Source: Sideroxyarcus sp.
GTDB lineage: Bacteria; Pseudomonadota; Gammaproteobacteria; Burkholderiales; Gallionellaceae
Assembly (NCBI GenBank): GCA_030651895.1
Contig: JAUSBR010000013.1
Coordinates: forward strand, 62,001-126,000
Direction: 5' to 3'
Length of the DNA stretch: 64,000 bases
A program made the position numbers and the translations under genes. Shown here piece by piece: positions 1 through 8,210 of this stretch. The notes below the pieces were generated by a model, which had not been told where the DNA came from, did no database searches, and was given only the letters and a program-made list of their open reading frames with translations. Positions within the stretch are counted from its first letter, which is position 1. Every line of letters starts with the position of its first letter.

Positions 1-89
1 AAGAGGCCGCTCCGGTCATCGGCAGCGGGTTCGATGCCGCGGTGTTCAAACGCGAGTTGCGCGACATCGTCTCGTTCCTGCGTGCGTGA
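1..89 (+). CDS. C-terminal end of an unidentified protein (truncated by window edge)
   Basis: The open frame enters from the left edge (codons from base 3) and stops at TGA 87-89. Only the last 28 residues are visible, ending ELRDIVSFLRA. Phrases like ELRD-hydrophobic-hydrophobic-x-FL often close c-type cytochrome domains, but nothing else supports a family, so no function is given. Confidence 0.5.
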   Translation, partial: EAAPVIGSGFDAAVFKRELRDIVSFLRA

Positions 90-112
90 TCTCACACATC
101 ACATAAATCCGC

Positions 113-142
113 TTCAAGGAAAGCCCGACGCTCTGCTATAAT
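113..142 (+). promoter_or_regulatory. Extended -10 promoter of tRNA-Pro
   Basis: A perfect TATAAT lies at 137-142, preceded by TGC (134-136), which makes an extended -10. The -35 region around 113-118 (TTCAAG) is poor, as is common with extended -10 promoters. The box ends 9 bp before the tRNA, so the transcript starts at or just before the mature 5' end. Confidence 0.7.
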
Positions 143-151
143 CCGCGCCCT

Positions 152-228
<77 letters not shown>

Positions 229-240
229 GGAAAATATGAA

Positions 241-270
241 CAGGCCGACTCCGTCGGCCTGTTTCGTTTT
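241..270 (+). terminator. Rho-independent terminator after tRNA-Pro
   Basis: CAGGCCGAC (241-249) and GTCGGCCTG (253-261) form a perfect 9-bp stem with a 3-nt loop, followed by TTTCGTTTT. It separates the tRNA transcript from moaA, whose start lies 30 bp further on. Confidence 0.85.
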
Positions 271-299
271 GCGAGCCCAAAGGAGGACGCAAGAAGATC

Positions 300-1268
300 A
301 TGCAAGATCGCTTCGGACGTTCCATCGATTATCTGCGCATCTCGGTCACCGACCGCTGCGACCTGCGGTGCACCTACTGCATGCCGCAGGGTTTCCACGA
401 CTTCGAGGAACCCAAAGACTGGCTGAACTTCGACGAGATCGAACGTGTGGTTGCGGCCTTCGCACGTTTGGGGACATCGAAGATCCGTATCACCGGCGGC
501 GAGCCGCTGCTGCGCCGCGATCTGGCCGGATTGACCGCGCGCTTGGCGCGGACCGCTGGGATCAGCGATCTGTCCCTGAGTACCAATGCCACGCAACTGG
601 CGCAGCATGCCCATGCACTCAAGGTGGCCGGCATCACGCGCCTCAATGTCAGCCTCGATTCACTCTGCGCCGAGCGCATCCATAACATCACCCGGCGCGA
701 TGCGCTGCAATCTATCCTCGACGGTCTGCTGGTCGCCAGGGTGGCCGGCTTCCAGCCGATCAAGATTAACATGGTGGTGATGGCGGGGGTCAACGAGGAC
801 GAAGTGGTGGATATGGCGACGTTCTGCCTGCGCCACGGTTTCATCCTGCGCCTCATTGAGACCATGCCGATGGGGGAGAGCGGGCGGAATGCCGGCTACG
901 TCGATTTGCAGCCGATTCGCCTGCGTCTGCAGCAGCGTTTCGGACTTATCGACGGCGCGGTGCCGGGCGCCGGACCGGCGCGCTATCTGGTCTCGCCGGA
1001 CGGCAAACTCAGCATCGGCTTCATCACGCCGATGTCGCAGCACTTCTGCGAGACCTGCAACCGCGTGCGCCTTTCGGTCGATGGCACACTCTATCTCTGT
1101 CTGGGGCAGGAGCATAACTTCGAATTGAGGCCGCTGCTGCGCAACGGCATCAGCGATGCGGAACTGGACGCGGCGATACGCGCAGCGATCGAGATCAAAC
1201 CGGAGCGGCACGAGTTTCGCGAACATCCCGGCAAGGTCATCCGCATCATGTCCGCGACAGGCGGATAA
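300..1268 (+). CDS. moaA: GTP 3',8-cyclase MoaA (molybdenum cofactor biosynthesis)
   Basis: A radical SAM enzyme of 322 residues that, with MoaC, converts GTP to cyclic pyranopterin monophosphate, the first step of molybdopterin synthesis in the cytoplasm. The N-terminal [4Fe-4S]/SAM motif CDLRCTYC is near residues 20-27. The C-terminal second cluster motif CETCNRVRLSVDG...C is near 250-268. The chain ends in the conserved Gly-Gly tail (SATGG) needed for activity. Length is normal. The start follows AGGAGG at 281-286. It stands alone between two terminators. The product would supply the cofactor for the molybdoenzyme SoeA encoded later in the window. Confidence 0.95.
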   Translation: MQDRFGRSIDYLRISVTDRCDLRCTYCMPQGFHDFEEPKDWLNFDEIERVVAAFARLGTSKIRITGGEPLLRRDLAGLTARLARTAGISDLSLSTNATQLAQHAHALKVAGITRLNVSLDSLCAERIHNITRRDALQSILDGLLVARVAGFQPIKINMVVMAGVNEDEVVDMATFCLRHGFILRLIETMPMGESGRNAGYVDLQPIRLRLQQRFGLIDGAVPGAGPARYLVSPDGKLSIGFITPMSQHFCETCNRVRLSVDGTLYLCLGQEHNFELRPLLRNGISDAELDAAIRAAIEIKPERHEFREHPGKVIRIMSATGG

Positions 1269-1296
1269 AAAAAGCCCCGGCATGCCGGGGCTTTTT
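1267..1296. terminator. Bidirectional terminator between moaA and sqr
   Basis: The perfect palindrome CCCCGGCATGCCGGGG (1275-1290) is flanked by A7 on the left and T5 on the right, so it can end the converging transcripts of moaA (plus) and sqr (minus). Confidence 0.88.
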
Positions 1297-1316
1297 GTTT
1301 GCTGCATAGCGGAAAA

Positions 1317-2630
<1,314 letters not shown>

Positions 2631-3338
2631 TTACTTGCTGCCCTGCTGCTTGGACTCCACATGCTTGCTGGCTGGGGTTTCGCCATCATCAGGAGAGCCT
2701 TGTTCTTTCGCGAACAACACTGCCGCCTTTACGCGGGACGACAGATTGAGTTTGTTCAGGATGTGACGCACATGCTGCTTGACCGTGTCATAGCTGATCT
2801 TCAGCGTCTGCGCGATAGCCTTGTTGCTCTCGCCGCGCGATAGCAACTGCAGAATCTCGCGCTCGCGCTCGGTCAGCAGTTTGAGCGAGTTCTTCGGCTC
2901 CTGTCCCGGCTGGTCGCCGCGCAGCATGTCGATCATCTTTACGGTCATGGTCGGGGCCACTACCAGTTCGCCCGCTGCCACGCGGCGGATGGCATCCACC
3001 ACTTCCTCCGGCGCCATGTCCTTGAGCAGATAGCCGCGCACACCGGCACGGATCGCGTTGCCCAGATCCACTTCAGAATCGCTCATGGTCAGCACTACGG
3101 CGGGGATGGTGCAGCCTTCCTTGCGGATCTGTTCCAGCATCGCCAGGCCGTCCATCGGTTTCATGCGCAGGTCCATCACCAGCAGGTCGGGCTGCTCTTT
3201 GATCAGGTTGCGCAATTCGTCTATGGAGCCGACTGCGCCGAGTACATTGAAACCATAGCAGCGGGCGAGCAATTCACTCAGCCCGCGCCGACACAGACTC
3301 TGGTCGTCCACTAGTGCGATCTTCAATTCCTCAGCCAT
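2631..3338 (-). CDS. NarL/FixJ-family response regulator
   Basis: A 235-residue regulator with an N-terminal receiver domain (acidic pair D11-D12, phosphoacceptor D56 in VMDLRM, conserved Lys in YLLKD). The C-terminal LuxR-type helix-turn-helix (about 155-212) reads LTEREREILQLLSRGESNKAIA. A Lys/Ser/Gln-rich tail follows. The ATG at 3338 is chosen because GGAGAACTACGC precedes it and because it overlaps the kinase stop by 8 bp, which implies translational coupling. A longer in-frame start upstream lies inside the kinase. Partner of the adjacent kinase. Candidate binder of the tandem dyads at 4692-4733 and at three other sulfur-gene promoters (inference). Confidence 0.92.
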   Translation of the reverse strand: MAEELKIALVDDQSLCRRGLSELLARCYGFNVLGAVGSIDELRNLIKEQPDLLVMDLRMKPMDGLAMLEQIRKEGCTIPAVVLTMSDSEVDLGNAIRAGVRGYLLKDMAPEEVVDAIRRVAAGELVVAPTMTVKMIDMLRGDQPGQEPKNSLKLLTEREREILQLLSRGESNKAIAQTLKISYDTVKQHVRHILNKLNLSSRVKAAVLFAKEQGSPDDGETPASKHVESKQQGSK

Positions 3339-4554
3339 GCGTAGTTCTCCAGTTCGTCCCTGGTTCAGGGAAGAATAATTGTACGCATGTTCCAAGCCCT
3401 TTGGTGCTTTCTACCTTGATTTCTCCGCCGATACGCTGCGCTCGCTCGCGCATGATGATGATGCCGTAATGGCCCTCCACGGGCGAAAAAGTGCCGACGC
3501 CGTTGTCCTCGACGGTGAAGACGTAGAAACCGCAGAGATGGTCAACGATCAGCCGCGCATGGCCTGCGTTGGAGTGCTTGGCGATGTTGGAGAGTGCCTC
3601 GCGCACGATGTGATAGGTCTGAATCTCGTGCTCCAGTGGCAGGTCGAGGTCGGCGACGCGAATGGAGCAATCGAGCACGATGTTGTGCTGTTCCTCGAAG
3701 CGCTCGGCCAGCATCTGCAAGGCGTGCAACAGGCCGGCTGGATCCATCTCGCTGCGGAAGTCGGTGATCAGGGTGCGTACCGCCTTCTGGCCAATCTCCA
3801 AGGCCTCATCGATGTCGCGCACATATTTTGTCGCCATCAGTTCATTGTCGTTGCGCACCGCATCGCTCAGTAACGTGGTGTTCATGCGCGCGTAGTTCAG
3901 CGTCTGCGCCAGCGAATCGTGGATCTCGTTGGCGATGCTTTGACGTTCCCTTAACAATTCCTCGCGCTTTGCCTCGCGCGTGGTTTTGATGTGCTCGATC
4001 AGGGTACCCAGCAGGTCGGCGAAACTGGTCGCCATGGTGGCGGCGTTACCCGAAGAGGATTGCGGGGTATCGAAGAACAGTGTGAAGACGCCAAGCAGGG
4101 CTTCAGGGGAATTGCGGCATTCGATCGGAATGGAGATGACCGACTGGAACTGACCGTTCAGGCGGTCACCCTGCCGTGTCTCACAGGTGTAGACATCGGT
4201 TGAGCAGAGGCCGTGCTTGAATGCATCTTTACCGCAATCCTCGCAGGCTAGGTCGACGATACGCTCGGCTTCCATTTCTTCGCCGGTCAGGCCGACCGCG
4301 CTGATGACCTGTAGCGTCTGTTCGTCCGGCAGCAGCACGCGTACCACGCCAGCGCGGGCCTTGATGATGCCGATGGCCGTTTCGAGGAACGAGTTCAGCA
4401 GTGTGCGCAGGTCACTGGCGCGGGAAGCGGCGAATTCCTGTTCCACGCAGGTATCCAGCCCGCCGTTCTTGCCGGGGAGTACGAACTCGGGGTCGCGCGT
4501 CCAGAAGAACGCCGCGTTGTCCGGTTCGTCCACTGGTTTCATCTTTCTGCCCAT
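3331..4554 (-). CDS. Cytosolic NarX-like sensor histidine kinase with GAF domain and Cys cluster
   Basis: A 407-residue kinase without membrane segments. A GAF-like domain covers about residues 45-190, followed by a HisKA_3 dimerisation helix (ANEIHDSLAQTLNYARM, phospho-His212) and an HATPase_c domain ending near HYGIIIMRERAQRIGGEI. Inside the GAF region four cysteines are clustered at 104, 107, 117 and 124 (CEDC...C...C), a possible metal, Fe-S or persulfide site. It is the first gene of the operon kinase-regulator-sqr. The promoter region 4555-4791 holds tandem dyads and two short palindromes. The ligand is unknown; sulfide or a redox signal is inferred from the sqr linkage. Confidence 0.9.
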   Translation of the reverse strand: MGRKMKPVDEPDNAAFFWTRDPEFVLPGKNGGLDTCVEQEFAASRASDLRTLLNSFLETAIGIIKARAGVVRVLLPDEQTLQVISAVGLTGEEMEAERIVDLACEDCGKDAFKHGLCSTDVYTCETRQGDRLNGQFQSVISIPIECRNSPEALLGVFTLFFDTPQSSSGNAATMATSFADLLGTLIEHIKTTREAKREELLRERQSIANEIHDSLAQTLNYARMNTTLLSDAVRNDNELMATKYVRDIDEALEIGQKAVRTLITDFRSEMDPAGLLHALQMLAERFEEQHNIVLDCSIRVADLDLPLEHEIQTYHIVREALSNIAKHSNAGHARLIVDHLCGFYVFTVEDNGVGTFSPVEGHYGIIIMRERAQRIGGEIKVESTKGLGTCVQLFFPEPGTNWRTTHG

Positions 4555-4582
4555 AGCATTCGAAAAAAGGATATCCGGAAAA

Positions 4583-4625
4583 TACCATCTGGTACGATAG
4601 CCGTATTATGCACTTGGTATACCAA
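4583..4625. promoter_or_regulatory. Two short palindromes upstream of the kinase gene
   Basis: TACCA-TC-TGGTA (4583-4594) and TTGGTATACCAA (4614-4625, perfect) lie 29-71 bp upstream of the kinase ATG on the minus strand. Both share the GGTA/TACC core and are spaced about 31 bp apart. They may be operators; the protein that binds them is unknown. Confidence 0.4.
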
Positions 4626-4691
4626 TGCCGCGCGCTAGGTTATGCCGCTTTGCCTCAAATATCAATCGGACAGCAATCGAATTTTGCCAGC

Positions 4692-4733
4692 TACCCCAAT
4701 AGGGTTATAGTTCGCGCCACCCGATGTGGTTAT
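4692..4733. promoter_or_regulatory. Tandem dyad site A (sulfur regulon candidate operator)
   Basis: Two related 17-mers sit 25 bp apart: TACCCCAATAGGGTTAT (4692-4708) and CCACCCGATGTGGTTAT (4717-4733). They match an imperfect dyad TAACCC-N4-GGGTTAT also seen in tandem at 19687-19728, 32222-32262 and 46887-46925. The halves resemble NarL heptamers in 7-2-7 arrangement. The site lies between the divergent kinase/regulator/sqr operon and the phosphoesterase gene. Confidence 0.6.
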
Positions 4734-4791
4734 AGACACTATACGAGTGAATTCTGCCTAATGCGCCGGATTCCCGCGACACGAAAATGGT

Positions 4792-5322
4792 ATGAAGATC
4801 TGCATCGTTTCTGACAGTCATGACCGCTCCGATCCCCTGGTGGCGGCTATTGTAGAGGCGCAGGCTGCCGGGGCGCAGGCTGTCATCCATTGCGGCGACC
4901 TGATCGGTGTGAACACACTGCGTGCTTCCCTCAAGCTGGGCATCCCCATCCATGCCGTACATGGCAACAACATCGGCGATATCGCGTCGCTGTACCGGAC
5001 GATGGCAAAGTCCAATGGCGTATTCACCTATTATGGCCAAGAAGCGGTGCTGGAGTTGGGCGGGCGCAAGATATTTGTCACCCATATGCCGAACCATGGA
5101 CACGCTTTCGCCTGCACTGGCGACTACGACCTGGTCTGCCACGGCCACAGCCACACGGCACATGTCGACAAACAGCCCCATGTCAAAGGTGGCGAGTGCT
5201 GGCTGGTGAATCCCGGTTCGGTCGCGGGCATAGACGCGCCGGGCGTGAAAGCCCTCCCGACCTGGATACTTGGCGATCTGGCAACCATGACTTTTGAAAT
5301 CCGCAAGCTACCGGAGGGTTGA
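4792..5322 (+). CDS. YfcE/MJ0936-type metallophosphoesterase
   Basis: A 176-residue single-domain calcineurin-like phosphoesterase of the YfcE/YmdB class, probably cytosolic. Metal-binding motifs appear in order: DSH (SDSHD, residues 8-10), GDL (HCGDL near 35-39), GNN (VHGNN near 59-63) and C-terminal GHSHTAH (about 120-126). Natural substrates of this family are poorly known (phosphodiesters in vitro). No strong ribosome binding site precedes the ATG. It is transcribed away from the kinase operon and may share the regulatory region containing the tandem dyads. Confidence 0.85.
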   Translation: MKICIVSDSHDRSDPLVAAIVEAQAAGAQAVIHCGDLIGVNTLRASLKLGIPIHAVHGNNIGDIASLYRTMAKSNGVFTYYGQEAVLELGGRKIFVTHMPNHGHAFACTGDYDLVCHGHSHTAHVDKQPHVKGGECWLVNPGSVAGIDAPGVKALPTWILGDLATMTFEIRKLPEG

Positions 5323-5381
5323 TGAACGCTCCCATCGCAAGCAAGCAGCCGAAGAAGTTGCAGGATATCGCCAAGAAGTAA
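5322..5381 (+). CDS. Possible 19-residue leader or small peptide
   Basis: The ATG overlaps the phosphoesterase stop by one base (TGATG, 5320-5324) and a 19-codon frame runs to TAA 5379-5381. GGAGGG at 5313-5318 could serve as its ribosome site. The peptide is Lys-rich (ends KKLQDIAKK). No family is recognised and it may be a chance frame. Confidence 0.25.
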   Translation: MNAPIASKQPKKLQDIAKK

Positions 5382-5446
5382 TCCGTTTAGCACTGCCCCC
5401 AAGGCATGCCCCGCAACGTTGGAGGGCATCTGCCTTGGCGTGGCGT

Positions 5447-5452
5447 TATAAT
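5447..5452 (+). promoter_or_regulatory. -10 box of the rhodanese gene
   Basis: A perfect TATAAT at 5447-5452 lies 32 bp before the rhodanese ATG. No convincing -35 is present at 16-18 bp spacing. Confidence 0.5.
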
Positions 5453-5484
5453 CCCCGCATCAGTTAAAAAACAGGGGAGCCAGC

Positions 5485-5871
5485 ATGCAACACCTTCTAC
5501 CCAAAGAAGCCTTCGAATTCATGAAGGCCAATCCCGAGGCCGTCTTTATCGACGTGCGCAGCGAGATGGAACACATGTTCGTCGGTCACCCGCGCGGCTC
5601 CATCCTGATCCCCTGGGTGGATGGTCCCGACTGGGAGATCGACCCGCATTTCGTTTCCAAAGTGCGCAAGGCCGCCAGCGTCAACCGTCCCGTCGTACTC
5701 ATCTGCCGTTCCGGCCGTCGCTCTGCCGATGCCGGAGAAGCGCTGGAGAAGGCCGGGATAAAGGATGTCTACAATGTGGCACACGGTTTTGAAGGCGATC
5801 TCGACGATACCCATCACCGCAATTCGCACAATGGCTGGCGCTTCGATGGCTTGCCTTGGGCGCAGACCTAA
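5485..5871 (+). CDS. Single-domain rhodanese (sulfurtransferase)
   Basis: A 128-residue rhodanese-homology protein without signal peptide, so cytoplasmic. The substrate loop entry FIDVRSEMEHMFVGHPRGS is near residues 20-38. The active-site loop CRSGRRS is near 73-79, the catalytic cysteine being the first residue. AGGGGAGC precedes the ATG. Single-domain rhodaneses carry persulfide sulfur and in sulfur oxidisers commonly hand it to TusA-type carriers. It sits next to a DsrC/TusE-like gene, and tusA-dsrE2 is present at 47023-47747. The partner is inferred. Confidence 0.9.
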   Translation: MQHLLPKEAFEFMKANPEAVFIDVRSEMEHMFVGHPRGSILIPWVDGPDWEIDPHFVSKVRKAASVNRPVVLICRSGRRSADAGEALEKAGIKDVYNVAHGFEGDLDDTHHRNSHNGWRFDGLPWAQT

Positions 5872-5935
5872 TCTCCATCTTCATTCAAGATTTGCTGCAA
5901 GTGCAGGCAAACCACGAATGCCAGTAGCAGATCAG

Positions 5936-6301
5936 CTACATCATGCTGCCGAACGAAAGATCGTGTGCATGCGGCGGTAGCGGCAAGCCAGCCAGCAGGC
6001 TGGCTTGGCTCACCGGACCGTGCGGAAAGAGTTCATACAGATAGGCGCGTCCGCGCCCGTCACAAAACCGGCCTTCCATCTCGCGCAATATCTCCCGCGC
6101 ATTGTCGTCATTGCCGTGCTCACGAAAGCGCTCGCGCAAGAAATAGATGATTTCCCAATGTTCGTCGGTAAGCACCAACCTTTCGGCTTCCGCTTGCTGG
6201 TTAGCATGGTTGGGCGACCACTGCGTCAGGTCGGACAGATTCCCTTCCGGGTCGCTTTCGTAATGCAGTGGATTGCTGATGGCTTTATTGATGTCGAGCA
6301 T
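5936..6301 (-). CDS. DsrC/TusE-family protein lacking the C-terminal cysteines (RspA-like)
   Basis: A 121-residue protein with the DsrC/TusE fold signature: LTDEHWEIIYFLRERF near residues 44-59 and a C-terminal arm YELFPHGPVSQASLLAGLPLPP. In functional DsrC/TusE this arm carries one or two sulfur-binding cysteines (QACKIAGLPKPxGC-type). Here the penultimate-arm position is Ser and the final one falls in the sequence PHAHD, so neither is present. The only Cys is in RFCDGRGR. Cysteine-free paralogs have been called RspA and proposed to be regulatory. RBS AGGAGGG precedes the ATG. Its own promoter is at 6356-6384. Confidence 0.82.
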   Translation of the reverse strand: MLDINKAISNPLHYESDPEGNLSDLTQWSPNHANQQAEAERLVLTDEHWEIIYFLRERFREHGNDDNAREILREMEGRFCDGRGRAYLYELFPHGPVSQASLLAGLPLPPHAHDLSFGSMM

Positions 6302-6322
6302 GATGGTTCCCTCCTGCTGACG

Positions 6323-6347
6323 GGGTGAACGGAGGATGGGTTCACCC
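6323..6347 (-). promoter_or_regulatory. Inverted repeat in the leader of the DsrC-like gene
   Basis: GGGTGAAC (6323-6330) and GTTCACCC (6340-6347) form a perfect 8-bp inverted repeat with a 9-bp spacer. On the minus strand it starts at about the expected transcription start and ends just upstream of the ribosome binding site. It could be an operator or an RNA hairpin. Confidence 0.45.
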
Positions 6348-6355
6348 GAGTGGCC

Positions 6356-6384
6356 ATCATCAAACTGTCGAGTATTATTGTCAA
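6356..6384 (-). promoter_or_regulatory. Sigma70 promoter of the DsrC-like gene
   Basis: On the minus strand TTGACA (complement of 6379-6384) is followed after exactly 17 bp by GATGAT (complement of 6356-6361), 4 of 6 matches to TATAAT. The start would be near 6349, about 48 nt upstream of the ATG. Confidence 0.6.
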
Positions 6385-6456
6385 CAATTAATGGGGTGGA
6401 AAACGTATCGATATGATATCAATGGAATAAAACTGTCTATAGCGATAATTTTTTCT

Positions 6457-6783
6457 TCAGGCCTGCCACACCCCGAATCCCGCCGAGCGCAAGTCGATAC
6501 CCACTTCCACCTCCTTGTCGCAGGCCTCGTCATATGACATCGGATTGAATGCTTCATAAAGGTCGGGCAGCAAGCGTAAGCCGTATTTTTTCACATAGCT
6601 GTTCGACTGGATGCCCGCTTTGTGTTTGTCAAAGCGCACGTCGGGATCGAGGCCGGTCATGCCGACATACACACAGGGTTTGCCGGGTAGGTAGTCTGGG
6701 TTGCAACGTTTGAAGCGGCCTTCGTGGAGCACGTCCTTCGACAGTTCAATCACATAGACGTGATAATGCTTGCGACGTGCCAT
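6457..6783 (-). CDS. GIY-YIG-like domain protein
   Basis: A 108-residue basic protein. The N-terminal strand HVYVIELS, then PCVYVGMTGLDPDVRFDKHKAG, resembles the GIY-YIG nuclease core (two short strands with Tyr, then Arg and His), although the first motif is not a canonical GIY. The remainder (DEACDKEVEVGIDLRSAGFGVWQA) keeps a late Glu that could bind metal. Function unknown; similar stand-alone proteins are annotated as conserved hypothetical. It lies 22 bp downstream of the helix-turn-helix gene on the same strand and probably shares its transcript. Confidence 0.6.
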   Translation of the reverse strand: MARRKHYHVYVIELSKDVLHEGRFKRCNPDYLPGKPCVYVGMTGLDPDVRFDKHKAGIQSNSYVKKYGLRLLPDLYEAFNPMSYDEACDKEVEVGIDLRSAGFGVWQA

Positions 6784-6805
6784 GTTGAAGGCAGGTGGGG
6801 CAGGG

Positions 6806-7135
6806 TCAGGATATCTTCAGCTGGGATTTGGATTTTCGTCCCGGTGCGGCGGGCGGGATGTATCCGGCCAGCCGGCATTTCATGCTTTCGACCGGTTTTC
6901 CTTTTTCGTAGCGCGTGGAAAGACACACCATGATCTCGCGTTTGGCAGCGAGGTCGGCGAGTTGCGCGTGCGTTTTGGCGAGCGTGAGCCCGGTGGCGTC
7001 GGCGATCTCGGCGTCGGTACGTTCGCCGTGCGTTTTCAGGTATTGCAGAATGGTTTTCAATTTATTTCCAATATTCTGGGAGTTACTGAGACGGAATGTA
7101 CCGGACTTGGGGTGAATTAGCCACCCGCATGGCAA
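6806..7135 (-). CDS. Small winged-helix-like protein
   Basis: The frame encodes up to 109 residues. The middle part (KTILQYLKTHGERTDAEIADATGLTLAKTHAQLADLAAKREI) has the pattern of a winged helix: helix, recognition helix, then a wing (MVCLSTRYEKGKPVESMKC). The tail is basic (PGRKSKSQLKIS). The first in-frame start gives a non-conserved N-terminal extension. A TTG 26 codons later, preceded by GGA, may be the true start. Likely DNA-binding; no target known. It precedes the GIY-YIG-like gene in an apparent two-gene unit. Confidence 0.55.
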   Translation of the reverse strand: MPCGWLIHPKSGTFRLSNSQNIGNKLKTILQYLKTHGERTDAEIADATGLTLAKTHAQLADLAAKREIMVCLSTRYEKGKPVESMKCRLAGYIPPAAPGRKSKSQLKIS

Positions 7136-7171
7136 TGGGCGGGGAATCGGGCTGATTCTGGTCGAACTGTT

Positions 7172-8197
7172 TTAAGCCCAGAATTTGAAGTCAGCCTTTT
7201 CCAGGACGCGGATGCAACTGTCTACGACCTCGGAATCATAGATGATCCCGCGGCCCTCGCGTATCTCCGCCACAGCGGCTTCGATTCCCAGCGCCGGGCG
7301 GTAGGGGCGGAAAGAGGTCATCGCTTCGACGGTGTCGGCGACGGCGATGATGCGGGCCTCGATGGCGATATCGTCGTCCTTGAGTCCATTGGGATAACCC
7401 GAGCCGTCCAAGCGCTCGTGGTGTTCGATCACCATGCGCGCCACCGGCCAGGGGAAGGTGGTGCCTTTGAGTATCTCGAAGCCCGCATCGGGGTGGGTGC
7501 GAATGAAATCCATCTCGTTCTTGGACAGCTTTCTCGGGCAACTCAGCACTTCCGACGGTACGCGAATCTTGCCCACGTCATGCACCAGACTGCCGAGCCG
7601 GATGCCGGTGACGGTGTCGGTCGGCAGGCCCATATCTTCCGCGATCGCTGTTGCCAGCAGGGCGACACGTTTTTGGTGGCCGTCGGTATAGGGATCGCGC
7701 ATTTCGATTGCGCGCGACAGCACGCCGATGGTCTGTTCCAGTGCATCGACCGTGAGTTTCTCCGCTTTTTCGATCTCGCGCCTGTGAAAGTGCTGGCGCG
7801 CGCTCTTGTAGATCGCCAGCAACAGTACATCGGTATTCACCGGCTTGGTGACATACTGGTCAACGCCGATCTCGATGGCGCGGATGAAATAGTCGCGCTC
7901 GCTGTAGGCGGTAATCACGATGATGGGCACTTCGCTCGATGACGATTTGATGGTCGAGGCCATCTCCAGTCCGTCCATCACCGGCATCTTGATGTCGGTC
8001 ACCACGACATCGGGTTTGTGTTCGAGGAAGGCTTGCGCTCCCTCTTGGCCGTTGGTGGCCGTGTGCAGCACGCCTACCCAGCGGATCAGGAATCGCGACA
8101 GCAGTTCGCGGACTTCTTCCTCGTCCTCGACATAGAGCACGGTCAGCGTCTTCAGGAAATCTCGGTCGATCTGCGGGGTGGCATTTTCGGTGTGCAT
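7172..8197 (-). CDS. Response regulator with HD-GYP c-di-GMP phosphodiesterase domain
   Basis: 341 residues. The receiver domain covers about 17-135, with phosphoacceptor D68 (VTDIKMPVMDG) and Lys118. The HD-GYP domain covers about 150-341 with all key motifs: HD at 206-207 (LVHDVGK), HPDAGFEIL, and HHERLDGSGYPNGL at 259-272. It should hydrolyse c-di-GMP when phosphorylated. It is the last gene of a minus-strand operon PhnD-like binding protein, histidine kinase, HD-GYP regulator, with 13 bp to the kinase. The signal read by the periplasmic protein would thus be turned into a change in c-di-GMP. Confidence 0.93.
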   Translation of the reverse strand: MHTENATPQIDRDFLKTLTVLYVEDEEEVRELLSRFLIRWVGVLHTATNGQEGAQAFLEHKPDVVVTDIKMPVMDGLEMASTIKSSSSEVPIIVITAYSERDYFIRAIEIGVDQYVTKPVNTDVLLLAIYKSARQHFHRREIEKAEKLTVDALEQTIGVLSRAIEMRDPYTDGHQKRVALLATAIAEDMGLPTDTVTGIRLGSLVHDVGKIRVPSEVLSCPRKLSKNEMDFIRTHPDAGFEILKGTTFPWPVARMVIEHHERLDGSGYPNGLKDDDIAIEARIIAVADTVEAMTSFRPYRPALGIEAAVAEIREGRGIIYDSEVVDSCIRVLEKADFKFWA

Positions 8198-8210
8198 GAC
8201 AGCTTCTCGG

